DNA of 64,000 nt from Solidesulfovibrio aerotolerans (GTDB lineage Bacteria; Desulfobacterota; Desulfovibrionia; Desulfovibrionales; Desulfovibrionaceae), in NCBI RefSeq assembly GCF_009856865.1, contig NZ_WVUD01000015.1, positions 1-64,000 on the forward strand, in the 5' to 3' direction. This document shows positions 1-8,721 of this stretch, piece after piece. Position 1 is the first letter of the stretch. Each line of letters begins with the position of its first letter. The position numbers were made by a program, and so were the translations under genes. The notes under the pieces were generated by a model. It saw only the letters and a list, made by a program, of their open reading frames with translations, was not told the DNA's origin and searched no databases.

Positions 1-152
1 TTTGAACTTGATGTCATGGCAATTTATGCCATTTTTTCAAAATTGATCGCCTAAGTGGAAAGGCATCATGAGCTTGCACCAGTTGTCGCTTTCAGGCGTC
101 AAGCCTTTTCTTAGCCGGACAGTAATGTTAAGACGTGTTTATTTTTCGACTT

Positions 153-194
153 GATGTCTATTCAAGAGAAGACATCTCCTAGCTTTTGCTAGGA
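153..194. repeat. two adjacent perfect hairpins upstream of the replication gene
   Basis: GATGTCT (153-159) pairs perfectly with AGACATC (170-176). Immediately next to it TCCTAGC (177-183) pairs with GCTAGGA (188-194) around a TTTT loop. The two stems abut with no gap. They lie about 270 bp before the prim-pol/helicase gene and no gene is seen between 1 and 463. A leader RNA, an antisense control element or a protein-binding site would all fit; there is no T-run, so a simple terminator is unlikely. Confidence 0.5.
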
Positions 195-463
195 TAGGAT
201 TTAAAATATACAAAGCACCCATGGCGTTTGTAAACCGCAAAGTAAAATTCTAAACAATTTGCTGGATATTAATAACTGTAGCAAATTACTGAGTAAATTA
301 GCTTGCTTTCTGTAGGTCAGCAGTAGCATTTCCGGGCTGGCATGGTTTCCCGCTCTGGGGCTTGAGGGCGGCGAATCGCTGTGCTATTTTTACCTGTCAT
401 TTCGGGGAGGCACAGAGCTTTCCTGAACCGAGTCATGGAATTACACATAAACAATGGTTGCGT

Positions 464-2500
464 ATGAGTTTCATTCAAGACGACATATACCAGATGATTC
501 AGAGATCAGATAAGTTGAAAGATGATGACCGTCTGTCAATCTTTGAATACTTGTCGCAGAAATTTTCAATAATCCCCTTGCGCGGTGGATTTGCTTCTCC
601 AATAGAAGCTTCTGGTGATCCAGATGAAATGAAGCGAATGGCTAACAAGTTGAAAAGACCAATTGAAAGCGGTTGGGAAAAATGGTGCGAAACGATTCGC
701 TCGTTCAACCATCAAGATTTTAAAGCTGACAGGGCAGGAATAGCGTGTGGCCCAGCGAGTGGCGTGCTGGTCTTAGATGTTGATTACATTGATGAATTTT
801 GGAAAGTCCTTAAGTTCAATGGTATTGATCCCATGCTCCCATCTACTTTTGCCGTTAAATCCGGAGGAAGAGGTGATCGTTACCACTATTATTTTAGATA
901 TCCTAATGATGGTAAGAAATACTCCTGCCGATCTAAGGCCAAATGCTTTGACGTAAGAGGAACAGGAGGACAAGTAATCTGTCCCGGGTCTTTACACCCA
1001 GAGACTCAAAAGCCTTATGTTATTGCCACTAATGAAGATATTTTAGATGCTCCAAACTGGTTGCTCGAATATTCTTCAGGGGCACGAGATATTTTCACAG
1101 AAGATGATCAAGATAGACGTTCCAAAAAAAATTTACTTCCCGCCTCTCGAAATAAAGCTTTTGAAATAGAGACGTTAGAAGCTAATTCGGTTGATCTTGA
1201 TAGTCTTATTGCAGGATTGCCTATTTCTGAAGACATTAAGCAAAAGATCATGACGCCATATCTTCGGGGCACTAGATCAGAACCATCCTGGTCGGTTCTG
1301 CTTGGTCTGCTCAACGCTGGTGTTGATGAAAGGACAATCAGGTCTATCTACCAAAGCTATCCCATTGGTGAAAAGTCTAGGGAAAAATCTGATTGGTTTG
1401 AACGGGAAATTGAAGCAGCTAAGAAAACTATAGCTCAGAATCCAATAGGGGTTCATATGCAACTTGGTTTCTCTTCTGGGACGAATGGTTCTTCTTCTGA
1501 TTCTGAGTATGGTATTGTCAATGCGTTTGATGTGTTAACGGCGCAAACAAACTTTGAGTTTCTTATAGACAATTTCTGGCCTAAAGATGAGCCGTTGTTA
1601 ATCACTGGATATGGTGGGGCTGGTAAGTCAGTCCTGACCTTGCAAATAGCAATGGATCTGGTTTTCCCTCCAGCCAATGGGTTCTTAAATAAATACAAAG
1701 TACTACATGGAGGACATCGCGTCCTTTTTGTACAATCTGAAAATTCTTTAGTTGGAATGAAGCGAAGACTCGAGCTTATACGCGGCGCTTATGCTATCCC
1801 AGACGATGTTATTCGAGAGAAGCTTTTTTTCGTCGGTAGAAAAAAGGATATTCGTGCTACTGGCGATCTTGATAGTCCACGGTTTCAAGATGTAATCAAG
1901 AAACAGCATGATTTGATAAAATTCGATATTCTGGTGATAGACCCGCTCATAAGTTTTCACAGTAAGGATGAAAATTCAAATGACGAGATGCGTAGACTCT
2001 TGGACAATTTTTCTGACTTTTGTGAAAGTCTTAAGGTCTCGCCGTTAATCATACACCACCACGGAAAATTTAAGCAAGAAAGAGGAGTCGGTGGAGGACG
2101 CGGTGCGAGTGCTATAGGTGATTGGTCTCCTAACACCTGGGAACTCGAATACAAAGAAAAGGATAAGAAATTTAAGTTCATTCATAAGAAAGCTAGAAAT
2201 TTCATGTTAAACGATGATCTTTCACTTGAATTGAGCAACTTGAGGTTTGCTGTTAGCGTTCAGTCGGGTAGCTTAAAGAACGATACTACTTACTTTGTCA
2301 TCAAAGCTTTGCAAAACTTGAACGGAGTTGCTCAGACCCAAACTGTTTTGAAAAATGAAGTTGTCAATGTATACAAAGCGGAGAATCCAGGTAAAAGTAT
2401 TACTGCCGTGACTGCTGTCAAGTACATTAAGGATGCCGTTGGCAAGAAAGCTGTTAAAACCATCCATGGTGCGAAAGGATCAATATCCTATCAGCTTTGA
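464..2500 (+). CDS. prim-pol / RepA-like helicase fusion, island replication protein
   Basis: Two-domain replication protein. The N-terminal part (about residues 60-210 from this start) looks like a bifunctional primase-polymerase domain: an acidic DVD motif in LVLDVDYID, then HYYFRYP, then DVRGTGGQVICPGS. The C-terminal half is a RecA/RepA-like ATPase with Walker A (GYGGAGKS), Walker B (DILVIDPLISF) and a later HHHGK motif, as in hexameric RepA/AAA_25 helicases. Such fusions prime and unwind DNA for autonomous replication of plasmids, phages and integrated satellites. The frame is open from a TTG at 362, but ATG 464 fits the family start better; neither has a clear Shine-Dalgarno sequence. 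It is the only replication gene seen in island A and probably serves its excised form (inference). TTGCAAC repeats lie just downstream. Confidence 0.8.
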   Translation: MSFIQDDIYQMIQRSDKLKDDDRLSIFEYLSQKFSIIPLRGGFASPIEASGDPDEMKRMANKLKRPIESGWEKWCETIRSFNHQDFKADRAGIACGPASGVLVLDVDYIDEFWKVLKFNGIDPMLPSTFAVKSGGRGDRYHYYFRYPNDGKKYSCRSKAKCFDVRGTGGQVICPGSLHPETQKPYVIATNEDILDAPNWLLEYSSGARDIFTEDDQDRRSKKNLLPASRNKAFEIETLEANSVDLDSLIAGLPISEDIKQKIMTPYLRGTRSEPSWSVLLGLLNAGVDERTIRSIYQSYPIGEKSREKSDWFEREIEAAKKTIAQNPIGVHMQLGFSSGTNGSSSDSEYGIVNAFDVLTAQTNFEFLIDNFWPKDEPLLITGYGGAGKSVLTLQIAMDLVFPPANGFLNKYKVLHGGHRVLFVQSENSLVGMKRRLELIRGAYAIPDDVIREKLFFVGRKKDIRATGDLDSPRFQDVIKKQHDLIKFDILVIDPLISFHSKDENSNDEMRRLLDNFSDFCESLKVSPLIIHHHGKFKQERGVGGGRGASAIGDWSPNTWELEYKEKDKKFKFIHKKARNFMLNDDLSLELSNLRFAVSVQSGSLKNDTTYFVIKALQNLNGVAQTQTVLKNEVVNVYKAENPGKSITAVTAVKYIKDAVGKKAVKTIHGAKGSISYQL

Positions 2501-2520
2501 CCTAAGATATTGACACTCCA

Positions 2521-2690
2521 CCTGCAAGTTTTGTTGGGTTGCAACGGTTGCAACTTTCGACAAATTTCAAATTTGCAACAAAAAATCGAAAGATTTTAGA
2601 TTGTTACTGCTGTTTTTCAGCTGCAACTGCAAGTTTGCGGTTTGCAACTGTAACCCTTTGAAATTTTTAAGGTTCAACTGCAAAAATTCT
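2521..2690. repeat. iteron-like TTGCAAC repeats
   Basis: The heptamer TTGCAAC occurs at 2539-2545, 2548-2554, 2573-2579 and 2642-2648. The near copies CTGCAAC (2621-2627) and CTGCAAG (2628-2634) lie between them. The cluster begins 20 bp after the stop of the prim-pol/helicase gene. Clustered short direct repeats beside a replication gene are typical of plasmid origins, so this is a candidate origin or Rep-binding region for island A (inference). Confidence 0.45.
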
Positions 2691-2701
2691 GTTATATATT
2701 A

Positions 2702-2729
2702 GAGGGGGGTTGCTTTCGCACCCCCTCCT
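2702..2729. other. GC-rich hairpin in a geneless stretch
   Basis: GAGGGGG and CCCCCTC flank a short internal loop. No T-run follows on either strand, so termination is uncertain. The surrounding 2500-3187 stretch holds only the TTGCAAC repeats, this hairpin and AT-rich sequence with no convincing gene. Confidence 0.3.
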
Positions 2730-3187
2730 GTCTCACAATAGTTTAGCAATGTTGATGGCGATGAAACTTTCCTTTTAAAGGAACGAAAAGGAACTTCCAG
2801 CAACTTTTGAAACAAACTTTGCTAATTTCATCCAAGTTCAAAACAAAGTTTAGAAAGTATCGGATTTTTGGCTTCTTAAGTTTCGCTGGAGCTGATGGTA
2901 AAAGATGTAACTTGGATTTCTTCGCCATGATCATAAAGAACCTTGTCCTATATGGATCCAATATAGCTAAAAAAGTGTAGTCTATGGACGGGTTTTTGTC
3001 CATTTGTCGATGAAAAAGTTCTCCTGCTCAGGGTGATGTTTGTGGTGAAGAAGATTTGCTTTTGAAGGAACGTAATGGACTTCCGGCTATTTTTATCCAA
3101 GTGCAAATAATATTTTCACCAGATATTGTCATTTTTCTCGTAGGTTACATTTTTTGTAACCGATCTAATCGCCGGTTTATTGCTATT

Positions 3188-3352
3188 TTATTCAGAATGA
3201 GAGCTATTGGCATAGTTTTTAAGAGCCACTTCGGCGGCTTCTTTCGTGGGATAGTTAAGCCAGTTTTAAAAGTTTTTGATGTTAAAGATATTATCAGGAC
3301 ATGCTGTTTTCTCTTTTGTTTTCATAGGACAGGGGTATCCCGGCTTTTTCAT
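3188..3352 (-). pseudogene. small degraded ORF with one internal stop
   Basis: On the minus strand a 55-codon frame runs from ATG 3352 to a stop at 3188-3190, interrupted once by TAA after NIFNIKNF. The second half reads NWLNYPTKEAAEVALKNYAN, a composition typical of a real helical protein end. No Shine-Dalgarno sequence is visible. It could be a decayed gene or a chance frame. A GC-richer fragment at about 3440-3560 on the plus strand (TILADAQTENDNAAGQ) also looks like a coding remnant of unknown origin. Confidence 0.3.
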
Positions 3353-3730
3353 CACAAATTGAACTTTTTTGTCTAAGTTTATTACCCATCAAGATTGACA
3401 AACCCTACTTTGGCTCATGGGTATTCTTATCTGGACCCTATGGGACACATGAAAACCAGAACTTACCCAGCTGGGAACGATCCTGGCCGATGCCCAGACC
3501 GAGAATGACAATGCCGCCGGGCAGAAAGCGGGGCGCTCGTGCCAACCTGCTTAAAACGCTCCGTTATCATAGGGCAAGTTCTCATTCTTGTTGTCGCTGG
3601 CTGCCGGCCCAGAAGTCGGTGAATCTCGTCAAATCGGCAATTTTTGAGCATGGTCAGTCGCAGGATCCTGCGAGTTTTAAGTTGTGGAATTGCTCCAAAT
3701 ACCCATTCTTGTCGTTTCTAGCTGATAATA

Positions 3731-3757
3731 AAAGAAAAAGGGCCGCTTTCGCGACCC
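3731..3757 (-). terminator. Rho-independent terminator of the TGT-like gene
   Basis: The stem GGGCCGC/GCGACCC with a TTTC loop (3740-3757) is followed on the minus strand by a T-rich tract (3739 downwards). It lies about 60 bp after the stop of the gene at 3817. Confidence 0.75.
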
Positions 3758-3816
3758 TTCATGTTTTGGTCGGAGAATGAGTCCACCGATTCCTGCGAAT
3801 CCTTCTCTCCCATATT

Positions 3817-4707
3817 TTAGAAAATTAGACCGTCCTTGATCTGGAGTTCTGTAACCACCTTTTCCAAGGTGTTGTAGTACACTACTTGTGCTACTTGCCT
3901 ATATAGAACCCTTTTGGACCCGGTAAACTCATCCATCGTTAGCGATAGTCTGTCGTTCAAGAATTTTTCGAACACATCCATGTATGGATAATTGTAACGC
4001 GTGTACATATGTCCATTCTTTTTGTCCAGTTCCTCAGGAAAGTAAATGATATCTGTTTTGTTCCGTTCTTTCCGTTCAGGATTCCAAAATCTTACGACTC
4101 CTGTTATGGCATCGTTGAGCCAAGATTTAGAGTCACAGGAGAATGCTGGGCAGTTGGAAATCAGTTCGAAATCACTAATACCGAACAAATGCACCCTGAC
4201 TTTCCTTGTTTGGTGCAACCAGAATACCGGCGGGAATAAATTTTCCGGGATTAATCTCCCTTTACTTTGGCCGATGGCTATAAATTCCGGACAATCTTCC
4301 GTGTAGGACCAAGCTTCATGGTTTTTCAGGTTATGGATAACCGGTACGCCAACTACGTTTGCATTCTCTAGCTTGACCAATTCTTCGTAGTTGTTTGCGA
4401 ATCCTTGTGGTCCAAAGTTGAAATCAGGGCTGAACACCATTAGATAACCAGTTGGGTTCATCGAACAATGTACAGTGAATCGAGTGATGAGTTCACTTAC
4501 AGTAACGTCGAGATTCGAGAACATTGCGCTGAATGCTCCGTTGTCTAGAACAATACTGCTGATGATTGACTCAAATTCTTTGAGATATTCTTTGTACTTT
4601 CTGGGCATCCTAGCTGCCGTCCAAAGAATACTTAGCAAAATGTCGGGGCACCGTTTGAGTAGTTCCTGTAAGACATTTATATTGGGCGATGAGATAAACA
4701 CGCGCAT
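3817..4707 (-). CDS. TGT/DpdA-like TIM-barrel protein (island A copy)
   Basis: 296 aa, start supported by AAGGAG before ATG. Landmarks are VLDNGAFSA near residue 55, PVIHN near 125, IAIGQ near 145, VHLFGI near 175 and CDSKSW near 195. Their order resembles tRNA-guanine transglycosylases and the phage DpdA group, which insert 7-deazaguanines into DNA; the aspartates of DNGAF and CDSKSW would be the acid and nucleophile positions. This assignment is from motif pattern only. A clear paralog lies at 32085 in island B: both start MR[VI][FY]xSS and end with the same signature (LEK..TE.QI.DGL). The gene follows the helical protein at 4761 by 53 bp in the same direction, so the two form an operon found in both islands. 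No preQ0 synthesis genes are nearby. Confidence 0.55.
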   Translation of the reverse strand: MRVFISSPNINVLQELLKRCPDILLSILWTAARMPRKYKEYLKEFESIISSIVLDNGAFSAMFSNLDVTVSELITRFTVHCSMNPTGYLMVFSPDFNFGPQGFANNYEELVKLENANVVGVPVIHNLKNHEAWSYTEDCPEFIAIGQSKGRLIPENLFPPVFWLHQTRKVRVHLFGISDFELISNCPAFSCDSKSWLNDAITGVVRFWNPERKERNKTDIIYFPEELDKKNGHMYTRYNYPYMDVFEKFLNDRLSLTMDEFTGSKRVLYRQVAQVVYYNTLEKVVTELQIKDGLIF

Positions 4708-4723
4708 AATATACTCCTTGAGT

Positions 4724-4752
4724 GGCTCCCCCAGTACGTGACCAGGGGAGCC
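4724..4752 (-). promoter_or_regulatory. intercistronic hairpin before the TGT-like gene
   Basis: GGCTCCCC (4724-4731) pairs perfectly with GGGGAGCC (4745-4752) in the 53-bp gap between the two operon genes. No T-run follows on the minus strand. The AAGGAG ribosome site of the TGT-like gene lies a few bases downstream. It may stabilise or process the message, or attenuate the second gene. Confidence 0.45.
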
Positions 4753-4760
4753 TTTATGTG

Positions 4761-5909
4761 TTATGCAGCTACTTGCTTGGGCTTGCGCTTTAACTCTTCC
4801 TTCTTCTTGAGGATTTCGAGTTGCGCAATTAAGGCATCAATACGGTCAGTTTCGACAGGGGTTTCGTAGGAGTCGAGATTGATGATATCAATGACCGTCT
4901 CCTTCAACAGCTGCACAGCAACATTGATATCTTTTGGGCGCTGGGCGCGGGCCTTTGAAGAGCCTTCTTTGCTCCCAGGCTTCTTATGGGTTAACAGGTC
5001 ATTGCGGTTTTCAGGTTCATTGACCAACTCCAGCAGGTATTCGACTGGCTCCATGCCGGCGTCCTTGCGGTGTTTCATCTCGTCGATGTCCGCCGTTTCG
5101 ATCTTGATTCCGCTGCCGCAAACCATCCGAAGGGTTTGGAACGGAATCTCAAGTCCTTCACGGTTCAGCCGATGGCGGTAAATGGCAGCGTCGCAATTGG
5201 CTTTGAACTCGTACATTGGCATGTCGCTGTTAACGTTAATGTTGTCCCCAAGAAGTTTCATCACCGTCGCGATAGGCTTGGGATCCTTTTCCAGGTGGCA
5301 ATCCTTAACAATTGACGCGATCCGTACGAGGCGGTCAATGCCTAATTCCAGATGTTCCACGGCATCACCAAGAGAAGCCGCGCTCATATAACCTCGTAAC
5401 GTGCTGGGATGAATGTGCGGGTCCAAGCGTTCCATACGATATCGTGTCCAACCTTTGAGACCGCCTTTTTCCGCACATGTTTGAATTTGGGTGATGGTTG
5501 CCATTTCGCCGAGTGTGAGTGCAACAATACCTAACTGTCTTTGTGCCGCGGCGAAGACTGGCTGGAAACCGATGTTGGTTTCGACAATCTTCTTGTATTT
5601 GTCATCCAAGGAGAGGGTCTTAAATTCACCCGTTCGAATTTCATCCAAGAAGTCAACGGGGGTGATCTTTTTGGCCTTCACTTCTTCCAGAGTGTCAGGA
5701 ATACGTCCAATTCCACCAGTTGCGCTGTGCATGATGGTAACAGCTTCATCATCTAACTGGGCGCGAAACTGTTCATAGGATTGGGACTCGTTCGGTTGAC
5801 ACTTGGTGGGAACTGCGTGTCCGCGTGCATCGCCAGTTTTCGGTGTAGCACCAGCACCGCCAGTGCCACCAATTGGCAACTCAGATTTATGATCATGATC
5901 AGCTGACAT
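4761..5909 (-). CDS. DUF3102-like helical protein, partner of the TGT-like gene
   Basis: 382 aa, start supported by AAGGAG. The N-terminal 50 residues are low-complexity and Gly/Ala-rich. A mid region (about 135-200) with GLKGWTRYR and STLRGYMSAA resembles the DUF3102 pattern of phage and plasmid proteins that are thought to bind DNA. The rest is predicted mostly helical and ends in a Lys-rich tail. The central part aligns by eye with the protein at 32980-33894 in island B, which also directly precedes a TGT-like gene. No enzyme motif is visible. Conserved pairing suggests a DNA-binding or targeting role for the TGT-like partner (inference). Confidence 0.5.
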   Translation of the reverse strand: MSADHDHKSELPIGGTGGAGATPKTGDARGHAVPTKCQPNESQSYEQFRAQLDDEAVTIMHSATGGIGRIPDTLEEVKAKKITPVDFLDEIRTGEFKTLSLDDKYKKIVETNIGFQPVFAAAQRQLGIVALTLGEMATITQIQTCAEKGGLKGWTRYRMERLDPHIHPSTLRGYMSAASLGDAVEHLELGIDRLVRIASIVKDCHLEKDPKPIATVMKLLGDNINVNSDMPMYEFKANCDAAIYRHRLNREGLEIPFQTLRMVCGSGIKIETADIDEMKHRKDAGMEPVEYLLELVNEPENRNDLLTHKKPGSKEGSSKARAQRPKDINVAVQLLKETVIDIINLDSYETPVETDRIDALIAQLEILKKKEELKRKPKQVAA

Positions 5910-6320
5910 TTCTTACTCCTTGATCTTCCCAGTTAAGGGAGAGGGTGTCGCTTTGAAACTACTTCCCAGTGAAGTTTTTCGCAGCGCCGTTCTGCCTCTT
6001 ATAGTATCAAGGATCGTGCCAGGAAGTGTTGTCGGTTAACTTGCTAAAATAACACAAGTATTTTTTTATGAGCTTCCGAGGTGTTAAATATATCCGTCAT
6101 ACTAAACGGACGACCGTCGTATTTGACGGCCGTGTGGTTTTCATGTCATGCTAAATTCGCATGTGGGAGAGACTTAGGTGCGGCTGAGGGGTTGGTCAGC
6201 ATTGAGTCTATGGGGCAGAATTTTTTTGCCAAACTGAAAGGATTTGCGGTATGCACGTACTAGTCTGCGGGCCTGTAGAAAAACCAATGATTTCTATCAT
6301 GTTGGATAGATGGAGTACTT

Positions 6321-8141
6321 ATGGCTGGGCGTGAATGGTTAGTGCTTCCTGGGATGACCCAAGTTTTTCTCCGTTATCTATCTATTGCAAAAGAATATTT
6401 GTCTGGAAAATCAGCCATTCACAATAAACCATTAATGATAATAGGTGATTCTGGTGTCGGTAAGGGTCTATTTATTGAGTGTGCAAAGCAACTTTTCGAA
6501 TGCAGAGCTGAATCAGCTCCTTCTCTGCAAGCCGTTAAAAATGCCAGCCCTTTTATCAGAATTAATTGTGCATCATTTACAAAAGACTTAGCTGAATCCG
6601 AAATATTTGGACATGAGAAAGGTGCGTTTACAGGTGCAACTGAGAAGAAGAAAGGCATTGTCGAGGAGGCTGGCGGAGGTGTGTTGGTTTTAGATGAAAT
6701 AGGTGAACTTCCAGAATCTGTACAAGCAAAGATACTTATATTCATTGAAGAAGGAGAGTTTAGAAGGGTTGGTTCGAATAAAATAGAACGCTCGAATGTA
6801 TTTATTATTGGAACTACGAATCAAAAGCAGGGTAAATTTAGGGCTGATTTTTGGTATAGATTCTTTCCAATATTTATCCCGGCATTGCATGAACGTAGGC
6901 TTGATGTCCTCTACTATATTGCATTAAAGTATCCACTTATATTTAATCGGTTGACACCGCAGCATGCGTTGAGTTTGTTGGCGCATAATTGGCCTGGGAA
7001 TATTCGTGAACTCGAACGGGTCATTTCAATAATAATGTCTGAAGATTTGATGCGTGAATCACAGCCCCTGACCGGCGAGCATGTTCAAAATAAACCTATC
7101 CCTTTATTTTTTCCTGTGGACACAAGGCAAACATCTTTGGCTGAAATGTATCTTAGCCGTTTTTGTAGCGACTTGCTTGCTGCAGATTTTGATATCGAGT
7201 CTTTTAATTCGATAATATCATGTTATGGTTTGCAAGTCCCTTATTCTTTTTCTATCTCAGATGGATTAAAAAAAATCAAAAAAATTTATGCAGAATTAGA
7301 AAAAAAGCAAACTAGTCACTACTATTTTGGCAAAAAATCATTTTCTGAAAGATCTTTTACAAAACCAATTTTAGACTGGGAGTTGAATCGTAAATTTCTT
7401 GGGAAACCCCAAATCCTTGGACCTACGGATAAAGGATTCATTTTGTATTATTATCCTGATGGGTTCCAAAAAGAATACGACAATCACCCTATGCTTGATT
7501 TGATTCAAAAAATGCAAAACAACATAAACGATGAGGCAAGTTTCTATCAAAAAATAAAAATTTGTTTCGAAGAGAACATGCAGCGCCTTGGCCATTTGAA
7601 GAATGTAGCTGTAGTTTCTAGGGTAAATAAAATTGAGGAAATTGGTGTGTGTTTCTCGTGTATATGCAATTTTTTTTTGAAAAATAGTTCTTCTCATCTG
7701 AATGTATTCGATCAGGCGGAGGTTCACCTCGCCGGTTCTGATTCTTTTGGAAAAGTTCAAAAATCTATAATAACAGCTTTTGTTGATGCCGGCTTGGTTC
7801 CAGGAGCTCTTAAGTTTGCTTCCGGAAGAAAATTGATTTTTAAAAAAAAGTATCGAGTCGAAACAGATTGGGGTGAGTATGTTAAATCAGTGCTGCGGAA
7901 TGATGATACTCCCGGTGTTGCGTCAGGACAAGTTCAACCAGTAGAAAACCGCGTGGTTTGCGAATCAGTCTTATATAAATGTACTGAAGATGAACTGTTG
8001 CGCTCCTATTATAAATACTTACGCTCGAATTACGATACTGTTGTGCAAGTTTGTAGGCATGCTGGGCTTAACGAGTCAACATGTCGTAATAAACTCAGAG
8101 AATTTGGGTTGTTGCCGAAACAGATGAAGGAGGATAAATGA
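6321..8141 (+). CDS. sigma-54 activator lacking a sensor domain, long unknown C-terminal region
   Basis: 606 aa, start supported by GGAG seven bases upstream. The AAA+ domain begins almost at the N-terminus: Walker A GDSGVGKG (about 42-50), the sigma-54 contact loop GAFTGA (about 98-103), Walker B VLVLDEIGE (about 118-126) and NWPGNIRELER (about 228-238). All catalytic features are intact. There is no receiver, GAF or PAS domain in front. After residue about 260 comes some 270 aa of unrecognised sequence, then a Fis-like helix-turn-helix (NESTCRNKLREFGLLP) at the end. It could activate sigma-54 promoters of the island or host. Regulation may come through the unknown middle region. AT-rich codon use fits the island. 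Confidence 0.8.
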   Translation: MAGREWLVLPGMTQVFLRYLSIAKEYLSGKSAIHNKPLMIIGDSGVGKGLFIECAKQLFECRAESAPSLQAVKNASPFIRINCASFTKDLAESEIFGHEKGAFTGATEKKKGIVEEAGGGVLVLDEIGELPESVQAKILIFIEEGEFRRVGSNKIERSNVFIIGTTNQKQGKFRADFWYRFFPIFIPALHERRLDVLYYIALKYPLIFNRLTPQHALSLLAHNWPGNIRELERVISIIMSEDLMRESQPLTGEHVQNKPIPLFFPVDTRQTSLAEMYLSRFCSDLLAADFDIESFNSIISCYGLQVPYSFSISDGLKKIKKIYAELEKKQTSHYYFGKKSFSERSFTKPILDWELNRKFLGKPQILGPTDKGFILYYYPDGFQKEYDNHPMLDLIQKMQNNINDEASFYQKIKICFEENMQRLGHLKNVAVVSRVNKIEEIGVCFSCICNFFLKNSSSHLNVFDQAEVHLAGSDSFGKVQKSIITAFVDAGLVPGALKFASGRKLIFKKKYRVETDWGEYVKSVLRNDDTPGVASGQVQPVENRVVCESVLYKCTEDELLRSYYKYLRSNYDTVVQVCRHAGLNESTCRNKLREFGLLPKQMKEDK

Positions 8142-8226
8142 GTGTGAGTTTTTCAGAAGAAATACCAAATTAAAAGAGGGCCCGTTTTTCAGCTCGTAAA
8201 TGTCGAAATTTTTTATTCCAACACGC

Positions 8227-8248
8227 AGGATCCTGCGAATTTTCAGGG
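8227..8248. repeat. dispersed GCAGGATCCTGC palindrome
   Basis: The palindrome GCAGGATCCTGC followed by GAATTTT also occurs at about 3659-3681 and, with one change, at about 14262-14281. All copies are intergenic in island A. It appears to be a module of the larger GC-rich repeat family. Confidence 0.45.
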
Positions 8249-8381
8249 TCACTTTGGAAGCATTATCGCAGGTTTCCCACTTCACCCCTTGTTTGGATTG
8301 TCCGGTGCTCCAAAAAGCGGGTTTTGACTTTTAGGTCTACCACCAATGGTCAATTTTTAGCTCTTTTGTACAATTCTTCAG

Positions 8382-8453
8382 CCACTTTTGCTCGAAGAGC
8401 AACGCAGCTATTTCCTCGGATTTTCGTATGGAATTAGTGCGTTGCAAATCGAA
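8382..8453. repeat. conserved hairpin element near the DUF6573 gene (island A copy)
   Basis: About 72 bp nearly identical to 34466-34537 in island B. GCAACGCA (8399-8406) pairs with TGCGTTGC (8438-8445) across a 31-base loop, and a small GCTC-GAA-GAGC hairpin precedes it. Spacing between the arms is the same in both copies. It lies on the 3' side of the DUF6573 gene in both islands. Confidence 0.6.
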
Positions 8454-8532
8454 GAACAATTGCCTAATAGTCTGTTATTGCGTAATATTTTCTGACATGA
8501 CAGCCAGTGACCCTTTCTGGTAAATCGACGGC

Positions 8533-8706
8533 ATGGAATGGTTCATCGGATCAACCCTGGTCATGGGCATAGTCGTCGTTCTCGGGCTGTTTCTTGGCAA
8601 AAAGAAAGGCCATAAGAAACGCTCCGGTCCTGGATTCTTCAGTTTTGACCGATACAAAGAACGTGAACTTTCCAAGCGTGGGGTCTTCGATAAGACGAAA
8701 TGGTAA
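8533..8706 (+). CDS. 57-aa single-pass membrane protein
   Basis: A short frame from ATG 8533 to TAA 8704-8706. The N-terminus is one hydrophobic segment (WFIGSTLVMGIVVVLGLFLG, residues 3-22). A strongly basic stretch KKKGHKKR follows, then a polar tail ending DKTKW, which is the layout of a small inner-membrane protein with cytoplasmic tail. No clear Shine-Dalgarno sequence is seen. It converges on the DUF6573 gene 15 bp away. Function unknown; no counterpart in island B. Confidence 0.5.
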   Translation: MEWFIGSTLVMGIVVVLGLFLGKKKGHKKRSGPGFFSFDRYKERELSKRGVFDKTKW

Positions 8707-8721
8707 GTTTAGTAACTTTAT

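Noticed and set aside
2521-2690. CRISPR array
   Set aside because: The repeats are only seven bases and irregularly spaced; no cas genes are in the window.
2743-3003. 86-codon minus-strand frame
   Set aside because: No ribosome site and no recognisable domain; the sequence around 2773-2830 resembles 3057-3105, suggesting decayed duplicated DNA.
3056-3376. 106-codon plus-strand frame
   Set aside because: Hydrophobic shadow of a minus-strand region with better coding character; no ribosome site.
6081-6263. 60-codon plus-strand frame before the sigma-54 activator
   Set aside because: No ribosome site, poor coding character.
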